DNA from: an uncultured Ilumatobacter sp.
GTDB lineage: Bacteria > Actinomycetota > Acidimicrobiia > Acidimicrobiales > Ilumatobacteraceae
Reading direction: 5' to 3'
Assembly: GCA_937891565.1 (NCBI GenBank)
Contig: CALAHA010000023.1
Span: 1-8,905, forward strand
Length of the DNA stretch: 8,905 bases
The position numbers and the translations under genes are program-made. Below the pieces are notes generated by a model. It worked only from the letters and a program-made list of their open reading frames with translations. It did not search any database and was not told the DNA's origin. Each line of letters opens with the position of its first letter. Position 1 is the first letter of the stretch. Below, piece by piece: positions 1-6,138 of this stretch.

Positions 1-1013
1 GTCAGGGCAGCAAGGTCGGTTGCCGTGATGACCCCGACGTGACGGTGCACGCGCCACTCCGGGTAGTTGACCCCGTTGACCAGCGAGACGTCGTCGCTGG
101 CCTCCATGTCGGAGCGGCACGGGTCTTGCCACGGGCATCGCTCGCACTCTTTTGTCGACACCGGGAGTACCGGTGGTGGCGTGGCGCGATCGACCCGCAC
201 GCGTGCGGCTGCGACGATGCGGTGGCGAAATGCGAACTCGTAGTCGTAGCGGTCGAGAGCGGTGCGTGCGGTCGATCGCTCTCGCTTGTGGAACGAAATG
301 TTCGTGGTGCCGTCGGCGTCTTTGCCGACCTGCGGAGTCACCGTGCCAAATTTTGGTATGTCTAACTCGAACCAAGCCACGACCCGTTCGGAGCCGAGGA
401 TCCCGGCACGAACTGGAACGCCCGGATGATCGGCCGGGGCATGGCCGTGGGCTTGGAGCAGTCGGTGATAGTGGGCGAGTTGGAGGCAGTCGTCTTCGCG
501 GTACTTGGGGCTGAGGCCGGGAATCACGCTCGGGTCGACCAGATTCAGATCGTGCACGGGCCCGATCGGACCCTCCCCCTCCTTAAGGTTCGACGTGCAG
601 CGATGCGACTTCACGTCGATCGGGAGGTAGACGGCGGCACCTGACGGCATGACATCACCGCTGGCTAGCAAGAGGTCAATTTCGCCAAGCCTTCCGGCAT
701 CGACGTCGGGCTGCATGAGTGCGCCGAGGATGATCGGCGTGCCCGCAGCAAGTGCGGCATCGGTGATTGCGCGGCGTTCGTCGTGGCTGGCGGCGCCCCG
801 TGCCGGAACTTCGCAGACGTCAGCACCGAACCGTTCAACCAACTCCGCAACGATGTCCGCCTCGAACGCGATGCCGTCATCGAACAGTTCTTGGAGCGCC
901 TCGTCTGGTTCGCCGGCAACAGCGGGTTCGGTCGGGTCGTTCTCGCGAAACAGACGAAACGGGCACTGCTTTGCGGCGTAGGCGCCGAGCATCGGCCGAT
1001 CGATCCGGGTCAT
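1..1013 (-). CDS. TM0106-type RecB-like PD-(D/E)XK nuclease with Fe-S cluster motif, C-terminus beyond the left edge
   Basis: This is a partial gene: 337 codons from the start are visible and the reading frame is still open at base 1. The core nuclease motifs are Asp113 in GEIDLLL and Asp133-Val-Lys135 in YLPIDVKSHR, the D...(D/E)xK metal-binding signature, with a possible preceding acidic helix residue near Glu51. Cys17 (KQCPFRL), Cys290, Cys293 and Cys299 (CERCPWQDPC) match the C...CxxCx5C [4Fe-4S] staple known from AddB, Cas4 and TM0106 proteins. After the cysteines, residues around VITATDLAAL resemble the helical segment that follows in the TM0106 family. Members probably cut or process DNA ends; the substrate is unknown, and longer homologues carry a helicase C-terminal, which cannot be checked here. 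The ATG at 1013 is the first start after an in-frame TAG; there is no SD, but a TAGCCT element lies 6 bases upstream. Family assignment is by motif reading only. Confidence 0.85.
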   Translation of the reverse strand, partial: MTRIDRPMLGAYAAKQCPFRLFRENDPTEPAVAGEPDEALQELFDDGIAFEADIVAELVERFGADVCEVPARGAASHDERRAITDAALAAGTPIILGALMQPDVDAGRLGEIDLLLASGDVMPSGAAVYLPIDVKSHRCTSNLKEGEGPIGPVHDLNLVDPSVIPGLSPKYREDDCLQLAHYHRLLQAHGHAPADHPGVPVRAGILGSERVVAWFELDIPKFGTVTPQVGKDADGTTNISFHKRERSTARTALDRYDYEFAFRHRIVAAARVRVDRATPPPVLPVSTKECERCPWQDPCRSDMEASDDVSLVNGVNYPEWRVHRHVGVITATDLAAL

Positions 1014-1019
1014 CGCCCC

Positions 1020-1025
1020 AGGCTA
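1020..1025 (-). promoter_or_regulatory. Candidate -10 element (TAGCCT) of a leaderless promoter for the nuclease gene
   Basis: On the minus strand TAGCCT is followed by GGGGCG and then the ATG of the nuclease gene. A TANNNT hexamer 6 bases before the start places the expected transcription start on the A of the ATG, as in actinobacterial leaderless genes. No clear -35 hexamer is visible. The TAG within the hexamer is also the in-frame stop that rules out a longer N-terminus. The rest of the gap (1026-1170) shows no gene; a 6-base inverted repeat (CGGGTT at 1042, AACCCG at 1078) is too weak to call. Confidence 0.45.
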
Positions 1026-1170
1026 GATGGCTGAGCCTGACCGGGTTGCAGGGAACAGGCCGGTGACCAGCGCCGGGAACCCGTGACGAAAGACGGCAGA
1101 TTCCGCCTCGCAGTGTCTCGAGATTCCAGCGCGCCGCAGTCGCTCACCGCTCAAGGTTCACCGGCATAGC

Positions 1171-2523
1171 TCAGAGCACGAAACGCATACCGGTGAGGAG
1201 TGCCCCGGGGAGGCGGGCACTGGCGGTGCTGCGTTCCATGTAGGTGCTCGGGTCGAGGAGGACTTCAGCCTCGTCGGTGAGGCCTTCGAGTTGTGCGCCG
1301 AGCATGTTGAATGCCGTGTCGTCGAAGCGCAGCACGTTGACCGGTGCAACGATTTCGCCTTCATCCATCCAGAACGTGGCAAACCGAGTCATGCCGGTGG
1401 TGCGGCACGCCGACATGTCACTGAAGTTTGTGTACCAGAGATTGCCAACGAAGAGCCCGGTGCCGAGTGCCTCGGCGACGCCGTTGGTCGGAATCGAACC
1501 AGGGGCAATGGCAAGCGACTCGGGGTACTCACCGCTGTGGGCACCGTTCGTTGCGACGCCGTATTCCTGTGCCGAGCGGGGTGACACGAGTGTGTCGCCG
1601 ATCTTGCCGTTGATGACGAGGTCGACGGCGTCGGGGCGGACAAAACCGGCCGACTGGAAGTTCGGAGCAACGCCTCCGGCAGTGTTCTCGCTGATCGAGA
1701 CGTGCGGCGACAATGTTGCGTCGCCAGCCAGCATGCGCAGGAACGGCGACTGTTTGGTTTCGTGGGCGCGCTTGCCGAAGGCGCCGTAGTACGAGAGCAG
1801 CGACATCACTTCTTCCATCGCTCGTGGAGCGAGGTAGGTGCGGTACTCGCCGGGCCCGAGGTTCTTGGGATCGCGGGCGAGCGCAGCGACCTGCTGGGCC
1901 GACCAGTCGACCTTGCGAGCGAAGGCGTCGTCGTTCCAATCAAAGCCCGCATAGAGATTTTTTGCTGCCTTGTCGGTGCGCAGGTAGAAGCACCAGTCGA
2001 GGTTGAACGTCGACGACTGGAACCAGTTGCGTTGACCGAGTGAGTTGGCAAAGCCGTTGTACGTGTCGCCTGATGCGTAGATTCCGACGAGGTCTTTGCC
2101 ATGGCCTGCCGAGCGAATGTCAGCGACCGCCGCATCAGGCGCGGGGATATTGCCGGTCTTGATGCTCTCGGTCGACATCGGCTCGGTGTTGTACATGAGA
2201 TACGGATCGTCGGGTACGAGCCGCCGCTGGTCGCGAAGCTGGCCGAGCAGCGCAGTGAGGCGAGCTTCGTCCATGGGGCGATCGCTCGTCAGGTTGATCG
2301 ATCCGCCGACGTGTCGCTTGCCTTCGATCAGGTCGACCGACAGCTTCTGCTGGTCGACGGTCCCGGCCTGGCGGACGTCGTTGTTGTTGAGGCGGATGAA
2401 GTCGGTGCGCTCACCGGCGAGGTTGGCGAGGAGTACTTCTTCCCCCTGCAGCTTGGCCGTTGCTGCTGTGACGAGTTCGTCGAAGTAGGCGCCGGTGCCG
2501 GTGCCAGAGCCGGTGTTGCTCAT
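1171..2523 (-). CDS. tldE: TldE/PmbA-like subunit of the TldD-TldE metalloprotease
   Basis: This 450-residue protein belongs to the PmbA/TldD family and lacks the HExxxH zinc motif present in its partner, so it fits the non-catalytic TldE (PmbA) role. In E. coli, TldD and TldE form a heterodimer that degrades unfolded peptides, matures microcin B17 and degrades the CcdA antitoxin. The C-terminal third holds the family-typical segments NLWYTNFSD (residues 361-369), TGMTR (376-380), DEGEIVAPV (387-395) and RFDD (399-402). The N-terminus has a short Gly/Thr-rich stretch before the first helix. The ATG at 2523 overlaps the tldD stop as ATGA, so translation is probably coupled and the two subunits made together. 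Length is normal for the family. I see no terminator hairpin with a T-tract in the gap after the stop. The native substrate is unknown in this organism. Confidence 0.92.
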   Translation of the reverse strand: MSNTGSGTGTGAYFDELVTAATAKLQGEEVLLANLAGERTDFIRLNNNDVRQAGTVDQQKLSVDLIEGKRHVGGSINLTSDRPMDEARLTALLGQLRDQRRLVPDDPYLMYNTEPMSTESIKTGNIPAPDAAVADIRSAGHGKDLVGIYASGDTYNGFANSLGQRNWFQSSTFNLDWCFYLRTDKAAKNLYAGFDWNDDAFARKVDWSAQQVAALARDPKNLGPGEYRTYLAPRAMEEVMSLLSYYGAFGKRAHETKQSPFLRMLAGDATLSPHVSISENTAGGVAPNFQSAGFVRPDAVDLVINGKIGDTLVSPRSAQEYGVATNGAHSGEYPESLAIAPGSIPTNGVAEALGTGLFVGNLWYTNFSDMSACRTTGMTRFATFWMDEGEIVAPVNVLRFDDTAFNMLGAQLEGLTDEAEVLLDPSTYMERSTASARLPGALLTGMRFVL

Positions 2524-4004
2524 GCCTCGGCCCCGAAGACTTCGACGTTGGAGAACTTGCAGGCCGGCGACGCATGGCCGGTGCCGATCATCTGATTCAT
2601 CTCGCCTTTGCCGCAGTTTGGCGTGCCCATCACGGTGAAGCTGTGCTCGTCGGCTACGCCGGTGAGGTTCGTCCAGAAATTCCGGCTGATGCCCCGGTAG
2701 CCCGGGTTGCGGACCGTGCCGACGATTTCACCGTTCTCGATTTTCTGGCCGTACTCGCAGTTGAACTGGAACTTATTGCGGCTGTCGTCGATCGACCAGG
2801 AGTTGTTGGTGTGCATATACACGCCGTTCTCGATCGAACCGATCAGTTCGTCGACGGTGCTCTTGCCGGGTTCGACGTTGAGGTTGGCCATCCGGTCGAT
2901 CGGCGGCCGATTCCAGCTGGCTGCTCGTGAGTTCGACACGCCATCGAGCCCGCTGCGTTCCTGGCTGATTGCGCCGCCGAGGCCGCGCTTGAGCACGCCG
3001 TTCTCGATCAGCAATTGCTTGGTGGCCGGGCTGCCGTCATCGTCGAATCCGTAGCTGGCGAGCTGGCCGGGCACGGTTGGATCGAAGGTCACGTTGAGTA
3101 GTTCGGAGCCGTACTGGAACGTCCCGAACATGTCGGGCGTGACAAAACTGGTGCCCGCGTAGTTGCGCTCGTCGCCGAGAATCCGGTCGAGTTCGAGCGG
3201 GTGGCCAATCGATTCGTGGATCTGCAGAATCATCTGGTCTGGCGCAAGCAGAATGTCCATCACGCCACTCGGGCAGTTCGGGGCGGTGAGGAGTTCGAGT
3301 GCTTCGTTGGCGACTCGATTGGCAGCATCGCCGAACCCGAATCGGCCGAGTACCTCGGCACCGCCCTGGCCGCAGAACGCGTTAGCCCCGAACGTGCGGG
3401 TCTGGGTGTTTGTGCCCTCGTTGGCTGTGGCCCGCATGCCTGGGTAAACGAAGCTGAATCGCTGCTCGATCTCACCTGACTCGCCGTTGCGGCCTCGTGT
3501 GACCAGCAGCGTGTCGACGTTACGTCGGGTCAGGCGTGCCGACCAATCGACGATTCGTTTGTCAATGCCGAGCAATCGTGATTGCTGATGCAGCAACTCG
3601 AGCCGGGCACCGAGAGGGAGCGTGTCCCAGTCGATTTCAACGGGTGAACGGTAGGTGCCGGTGGTGTGATCCGGTGGCGGCGTTGCGGTGACCATGCTGC
3701 CGGCGGTGACGGTCGCCCAGTAGCGGGCAGTGTCGACGGCGCGGCGCAGGCCGGCATCGGAGAGATCAGCCGTCGCGGCGTAACCGAGGCCGCCGCCGTT
3801 CCAGATCGAGATCATCACGCCGGTGTCGAACTCGTTGAAGATTGGCTCGAGCGTGTTCTGGCGGACTGTCAGATGTTCTGACCGTTCATCGACGACACGC
3901 GCTGACGCATAGTCGACATCATTGGGCAGCGCGGCCCGCAAACGGTCGGCGATAGAGGTGTCGATAATTGGTTCGATCTGCAGCCCGGCGGCGGAATCGC
4001 TCAT
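2520..4004 (-). CDS. tldD: TldD-like zinc metalloprotease, catalytic subunit
   Basis: This 494-residue TldD-family protease carries the HESIGH motif at residues 263-268, the family's HExxxH zinc-binding and catalytic site. A C-terminal Cys464 lies in MGTPNCGKGE, where E. coli TldD has its third metal-ligand cysteine. Other family-like segments are NPGYRGISRNFW and the closing SPACKFSNVEVFG strand. The protein should act in the cytoplasm as a heteromer with the TldE encoded directly downstream, the active site in TldD cutting small unfolded peptides inside a closed chamber. It shares an ATGA junction with tldE. The oxidoreductase gene ends 81 bases upstream on the same strand, so read-through is possible, but tldD also has its own TAGCCT element 7 bases before the ATG. 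No convincing SD precedes the start. Unlike the microcin case, no recognisable RiPP precursor or modification enzyme is nearby, so a general proteolytic role is more likely. Confidence 0.94.
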   Translation of the reverse strand: MSDSAAGLQIEPIIDTSIADRLRAALPNDVDYASARVVDERSEHLTVRQNTLEPIFNEFDTGVMISIWNGGGLGYAATADLSDAGLRRAVDTARYWATVTAGSMVTATPPPDHTTGTYRSPVEIDWDTLPLGARLELLHQQSRLLGIDKRIVDWSARLTRRNVDTLLVTRGRNGESGEIEQRFSFVYPGMRATANEGTNTQTRTFGANAFCGQGGAEVLGRFGFGDAANRVANEALELLTAPNCPSGVMDILLAPDQMILQIHESIGHPLELDRILGDERNYAGTSFVTPDMFGTFQYGSELLNVTFDPTVPGQLASYGFDDDGSPATKQLLIENGVLKRGLGGAISQERSGLDGVSNSRAASWNRPPIDRMANLNVEPGKSTVDELIGSIENGVYMHTNNSWSIDDSRNKFQFNCEYGQKIENGEIVGTVRNPGYRGISRNFWTNLTGVADEHSFTVMGTPNCGKGEMNQMIGTGHASPACKFSNVEVFGAEA

Positions 4005-4011
4005 CTTGTCG

Positions 4012-4017
4012 AGGCTA
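4012..4017 (-). promoter_or_regulatory. Candidate -10 element (TAGCCT) of a leaderless promoter for tldD-tldE
   Basis: Reading the minus strand, TCGTAGCCT is followed by CGACAAG and the tldD ATG, a 7-base gap. There is no SD in those bases. The placement suggests transcription starting at or next to the ATG and would let the protease pair be expressed independently of the upstream oxidoreductase gene. The bases 17-19 upstream of the hexamer do not resemble TTGACA. The same 9-mer TCGTAGCCT recurs before the upstream ORF at 5201. Confidence 0.5.
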
Positions 4018-4085
4018 CGACCAAGGTAAGGGCCGAACCTGCCTGATCGGGCGGACGGGCGGGCGTGAGCGTTTGGGCCGGGTGT

Positions 4086-5135
4086 TCAGGCAAGCATCTG
4101 CTCGACGAGTTCTTGAACGGCGAGCGCTTCAGCGAACGTGGCAATCGAATGTGGCTCGCCGCTGAGCATCTTCGACAGTTCGCCGAGTTGACGGCCGTAG
4201 GCATTCGCTCCGAGTTCGGCACGGTCGGTGCCGAGGAGGTGCTGCCAGTCGCCTCCGTCGCTCGACTGCAGGTGGTACCAGTCAACGAGGCGGAGCGAGC
4301 CGGTTGTGCCGCGAATTGTCAGGTCAACCACGTCAGGTCCGATGCCTTCGCCGGTACCGATCAGAACGAGTGGTGTTCCGCTGGGTGCGGACAGGCGTGC
4401 CAGCGCGTCGATCTCGCTGAGCTGGCCGTCTGCCCCGTCGGGAAAGGTCACGATGGCATGGTCGAGCGTGAGCGGTCCGAGTACTCGGTTGGCAACAAAC
4501 AGGAAGTGGGACACGACTTCGCGGATCCACCCGCCCTGATCCCGGAGCTTCAACCATTGCGCCTTGGCGTGCCATGCACGAGGCCATTCGGCAAAGTGCA
4601 GCCTCAGGTCCCCGCGGATGATGTCGCCAATGGCGCCCTGTTTGGTGCGCTCCGCCAGCTCGACGGCTGAGGGTGCTGCGCTGAACACGAAGTTGACGCC
4701 AGCCGGAACACCACTTGCGGCGACCAGTTCGACGAGGGCGCGGCTTTGGGTGACGTCGATGCCAAGCGGCTTCTCGCAGAACACTCCAACGCCGGCAGCG
4801 ACGCAGGCCTCGACGTATTCGCGATGGAACAACGGTGGAACAGCAATGTAGACAGCATCGGCGAGAGCAATCACCGATGCTGCGTCATCGACAATAGCGA
4901 CGCTGTCGCGGTGTGCTGCGCAGGCGTCGCGGTCTGGGTCCCAGGCGGCGACGAGGTCGAAGTCGTCGTGCAGGTTGAACTGGTCGACGAAGCGAGCGCC
5001 GACGGTGCCCAGACCAATAATGCCGATGCGATGTACCACACCATCAGTCTTGCTGATGGGCCTCGAACGGGGAGGGATCGAGCCGTGAGGCGACGAACTG
5101 GGTCGGCCTTGAGAGTGCGACAGTGTAAAAGTCAT
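4086..5135 (-). CDS. Gfo/Idh/MocA-family NAD(P)-dependent oxidoreductase
   Basis: This 349-residue protein has a Rossmann nucleotide-binding fold with GLGTVG (G41, G43, G46) and the family-defining EKP triad at 121-123 (FCEKPLG), whose Lys122 is the usual catalytic or binding lysine. In the substrate domain, GGW (201-203) leads to E206-VVS-H210, where most members have DxxxH; the Asp is conservatively Glu here. Members oxidise or reduce sugars, inositols or related polyols; this one's substrate cannot be read from sequence. I chose the ATG at 5135 because GAGGGG lies 6 bases upstream. The first 32 residues are Ser/Pro/Arg-rich and unlike a normal family N-terminus, and their codons look less typical, so a GTG at 5039 (317 residues, but no SD) is an alternative. 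A reading frame open to 5354 overlaps the divergent phosphoesterase and is not credible as the start. It may be co-transcribed with tldD-tldE downstream. Confidence 0.88.
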   Translation of the reverse strand: MTFTLSHSQGRPSSSPHGSIPPRSRPISKTDGVVHRIGIIGLGTVGARFVDQFNLHDDFDLVAAWDPDRDACAAHRDSVAIVDDAASVIALADAVYIAVPPLFHREYVEACVAAGVGVFCEKPLGIDVTQSRALVELVAASGVPAGVNFVFSAAPSAVELAERTKQGAIGDIIRGDLRLHFAEWPRAWHAKAQWLKLRDQGGWIREVVSHFLFVANRVLGPLTLDHAIVTFPDGADGQLSEIDALARLSAPSGTPLVLIGTGEGIGPDVVDLTIRGTTGSLRLVDWYHLQSSDGGDWQHLLGTDRAELGANAYGRQLGELSKMLSGEPHSIATFAEALAVQELVEQMLA

Positions 5136-5141
5136 TGAAAT

Positions 5142-5147
5142 CCCCTC
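5142..5147 (-). promoter_or_regulatory. Shine-Dalgarno site deciding the oxidoreductase start
   Basis: The minus strand reads GAGGGG, then ATTTCA, then ATG. This is the only good SD within the divergent gap on that strand and is why the ATG at 5135 is preferred over the internal GTG at 5039. No TANNNT -10 hexamer is visible on this strand between the two divergent genes, so the promoter is unassigned. Confidence 0.6.
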
Positions 5148-5188
5148 AGGACATGCGGTTCGCTGCTCCGAGCCGTTGCCCAACTTCG

Positions 5189-5194
5189 TAGCCT
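5189..5194 (+). promoter_or_regulatory. Candidate -10 element (TAGCCT) for the phosphoesterase transcript
   Basis: TCGTAGCCT is followed by GAGGCA and then an ATG at 5201. The predicted transcription start is near 5201, which would give the phosphoesterase mRNA a leader of about 70 bases. The hexamer sits between the arms of a short inverted repeat, TTGCC at 5176-5180 and GGCAA at 5197-5201, which could be an operator but is only 5 bases per arm. No clear -35 is seen. Confidence 0.45.
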
Positions 5195-5200
5195 GAGGCA

Positions 5201-5278
5201 ATGCGCATCCACCCGTCGCTTTGTAGTGCAGCTGTCTTTGTTCACCTTTCGATCGTCGAGGGAGGCCAGAATGCGTGA
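5201..5278 (+). CDS. Candidate 25-residue upstream ORF (possible leader peptide) of the phosphoesterase gene
   Basis: The ATG lies 6 bases after a TAGCCT -10-like hexamer, so it could be translated from a leaderless mRNA end. The predicted peptide begins MRIHPSLCS, has a hydrophobic middle (AAVFVHLSIV) and ends EGGQNA. Its stop codon lies inside the start of the phosphoesterase gene, sharing the bases ATGCGTGA, and the SD of the phosphoesterase lies within its last codons. Ribosomes translating it would therefore pass over or terminate at that SD, which could couple or tune translation. I recognise no known leader-peptide family; the single Cys gives no clear amino-acid sensor. It could equally be a chance frame. 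Confidence 0.35.
   Translation: MRIHPSLCSAAVFVHLSIVEGGQNA
5258..5265 (+). promoter_or_regulatory. Strong Shine-Dalgarno site of the phosphoesterase gene
   Basis: GAGGGAGG lies 5 bases before the ATG at 5271. It decides this start over an in-frame TTG- or CTG-like upstream extension beginning at 5226, whose extra 15 residues precede the conserved first strand of the phosphoesterase fold and add nothing recognisable. Confidence 0.7.
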
Positions 5279-6107
5279 CCTGACGTTGGTTGCACAGTTG
5301 ACCGACACACATGTCACCGATCCGGCATCGACCGAGGTGCTGTACGCCGATCACAATGGTCGGCTGGCCGCTGCAGTCGCATCGATCAATGCAGAGTCAC
5401 CCCGAGTTGACGCCGTGATTGCCACCGGTGATCTTGCCCAGTGGGGTGCGCCTCGCGAGTACGAGGAGCTGGCCGAGTTACTCGCACCGCTCTCGGCGCC
5501 GGTACTTCCGCTGTCGGGGAATCACGATGAGGGGAAGAGGCTGCGAAGTTGCTTTCCCGAGCACCCGTGGGCTGATGCCGAACACAGCAGCTGGGTGACC
5601 AATGTTGGCAAGGTACGGATCGTTGGGCTCGACTCCACGCGGGAGGGTGAATCAGGTGCCGAAGTCGACGCCGAGCGGCTCGAGTGGCTCGATGCAGCGC
5701 TCAGCGCCGATCACCCTGGGCCGACACTTTTGGCCATGCACCACCCACCATTCAAGTCTGGCATCGACTGGATGGACGAAGGTGGCTTTGTTGGTCTTGA
5801 TTCATTCATCGAGGTCATCTCGGCACACCGAATCGATCGCATTTTGTGCGGCCACTTACATCGTCCGATGACAGCTGTCGTCGGTGGGCACCTCGCCGAA
5901 GTCGGTCCGTCGACCGCCGTTCACATCGCCCTCGACTTGGCCACTGACGCGCCCCGACGCGTGATTTTGGACCCGATCGGTTACCGGCTACTGGCGATCT
6001 CGCCTGATGATACCGAGCACGTCGAGGGCGCTCGGTGGAACATCGTGGGGCATACCCGTTACGTCGACACCGGCCGAGCAGCGTTCGAACCGAATTGGTC
6101 CGACTGA
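5271..6107 (+). CDS. Calcineurin-like metallophosphoesterase (class III cyclic-nucleotide phosphodiesterase/CpdA-like)
   Basis: This 278-residue protein has the complete dinuclear metal signature in order: D12-T-H14 (DxH), GD at 53-54 (GDLAQWG), GNHD with N84 and H85, H157 in MHHPPF, and GHLH with H195 and H197. The spacing and the Q-L-T-D-T-H opening are like CpdA and mycobacterial Rv0805, which hydrolyse cyclic nucleotides and other phosphodiesters using two metal ions. The first strand begins directly at the chosen ATG, and there is no signal peptide or membrane segment, so it should be cytoplasmic. About 60 residues after GHLH form the usual C-terminal extension. No adenylate cyclase or cAMP receptor gene is in the window, so the true substrate (cAMP, another nucleotide or a phospholipid head group) is open. 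It is divergent from the oxidoreductase gene and ends 31 bases from the convergent MFS gene, with no hairpin terminator between them. Confidence 0.92.
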   Translation: MRDLTLVAQLTDTHVTDPASTEVLYADHNGRLAAAVASINAESPRVDAVIATGDLAQWGAPREYEELAELLAPLSAPVLPLSGNHDEGKRLRSCFPEHPWADAEHSSWVTNVGKVRIVGLDSTREGESGAEVDAERLEWLDAALSADHPGPTLLAMHHPPFKSGIDWMDEGGFVGLDSFIEVISAHRIDRILCGHLHRPMTAVVGGHLAEVGPSTAVHIALDLATDAPRRVILDPIGYRLLAISPDDTEHVEGARWNIVGHTRYVDTGRAAFEPNWSD

Positions 6108-6138
6108 GCCAATTTGAGCGGTGCGGCAAAGTCTCTGA

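Noticed and set aside
1..1013. Cas4 of a CRISPR-Cas locus
   Set aside because: The cysteine and nuclease motifs are shared with Cas4, but the protein is already longer than a typical Cas4, continues past the cluster cysteines, and no cas gene or repeat array is in the window.
1042..1083. Inverted repeat CGGGTT/AACCCG in the gap between the nuclease and tldE
   Set aside because: Six-base arms with a 30-base loop and no T-tract; too weak for a terminator or operator call.
2101..2595. 164-codon plus-strand frame opposite tldE/tldD
   Set aside because: Antisense shadow of two well-supported genes, with no protein-family signal. The plus frames at 1244-1789 and 8185-8814 were rejected for the same reason.
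4030..4085. G/C-rich repeated GCCC units between the oxidoreductase and tldD genes
   Set aside because: Only a short low-complexity run; I could not find a stem-loop or a regular repeat unit.
4065..4670. 201-codon plus-strand frame opposite the oxidoreductase gene
   Set aside because: It lies wholly antisense to a gene with clear family motifs, has no SD or recognisable domain, and reflects the low stop frequency of high-GC antisense frames.
5136..5354. N-terminal extension of the oxidoreductase frame to 5354
   Set aside because: It would overlap the phosphoesterase gene and its SD, adds no conserved sequence, and a strong SD sits directly before the ATG at 5135.
6108..6138. Bidirectional terminator between the convergent phosphoesterase and MFS genes
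   Set aside because: The 31 bases contain no stable hairpin and no T-run on either strand.
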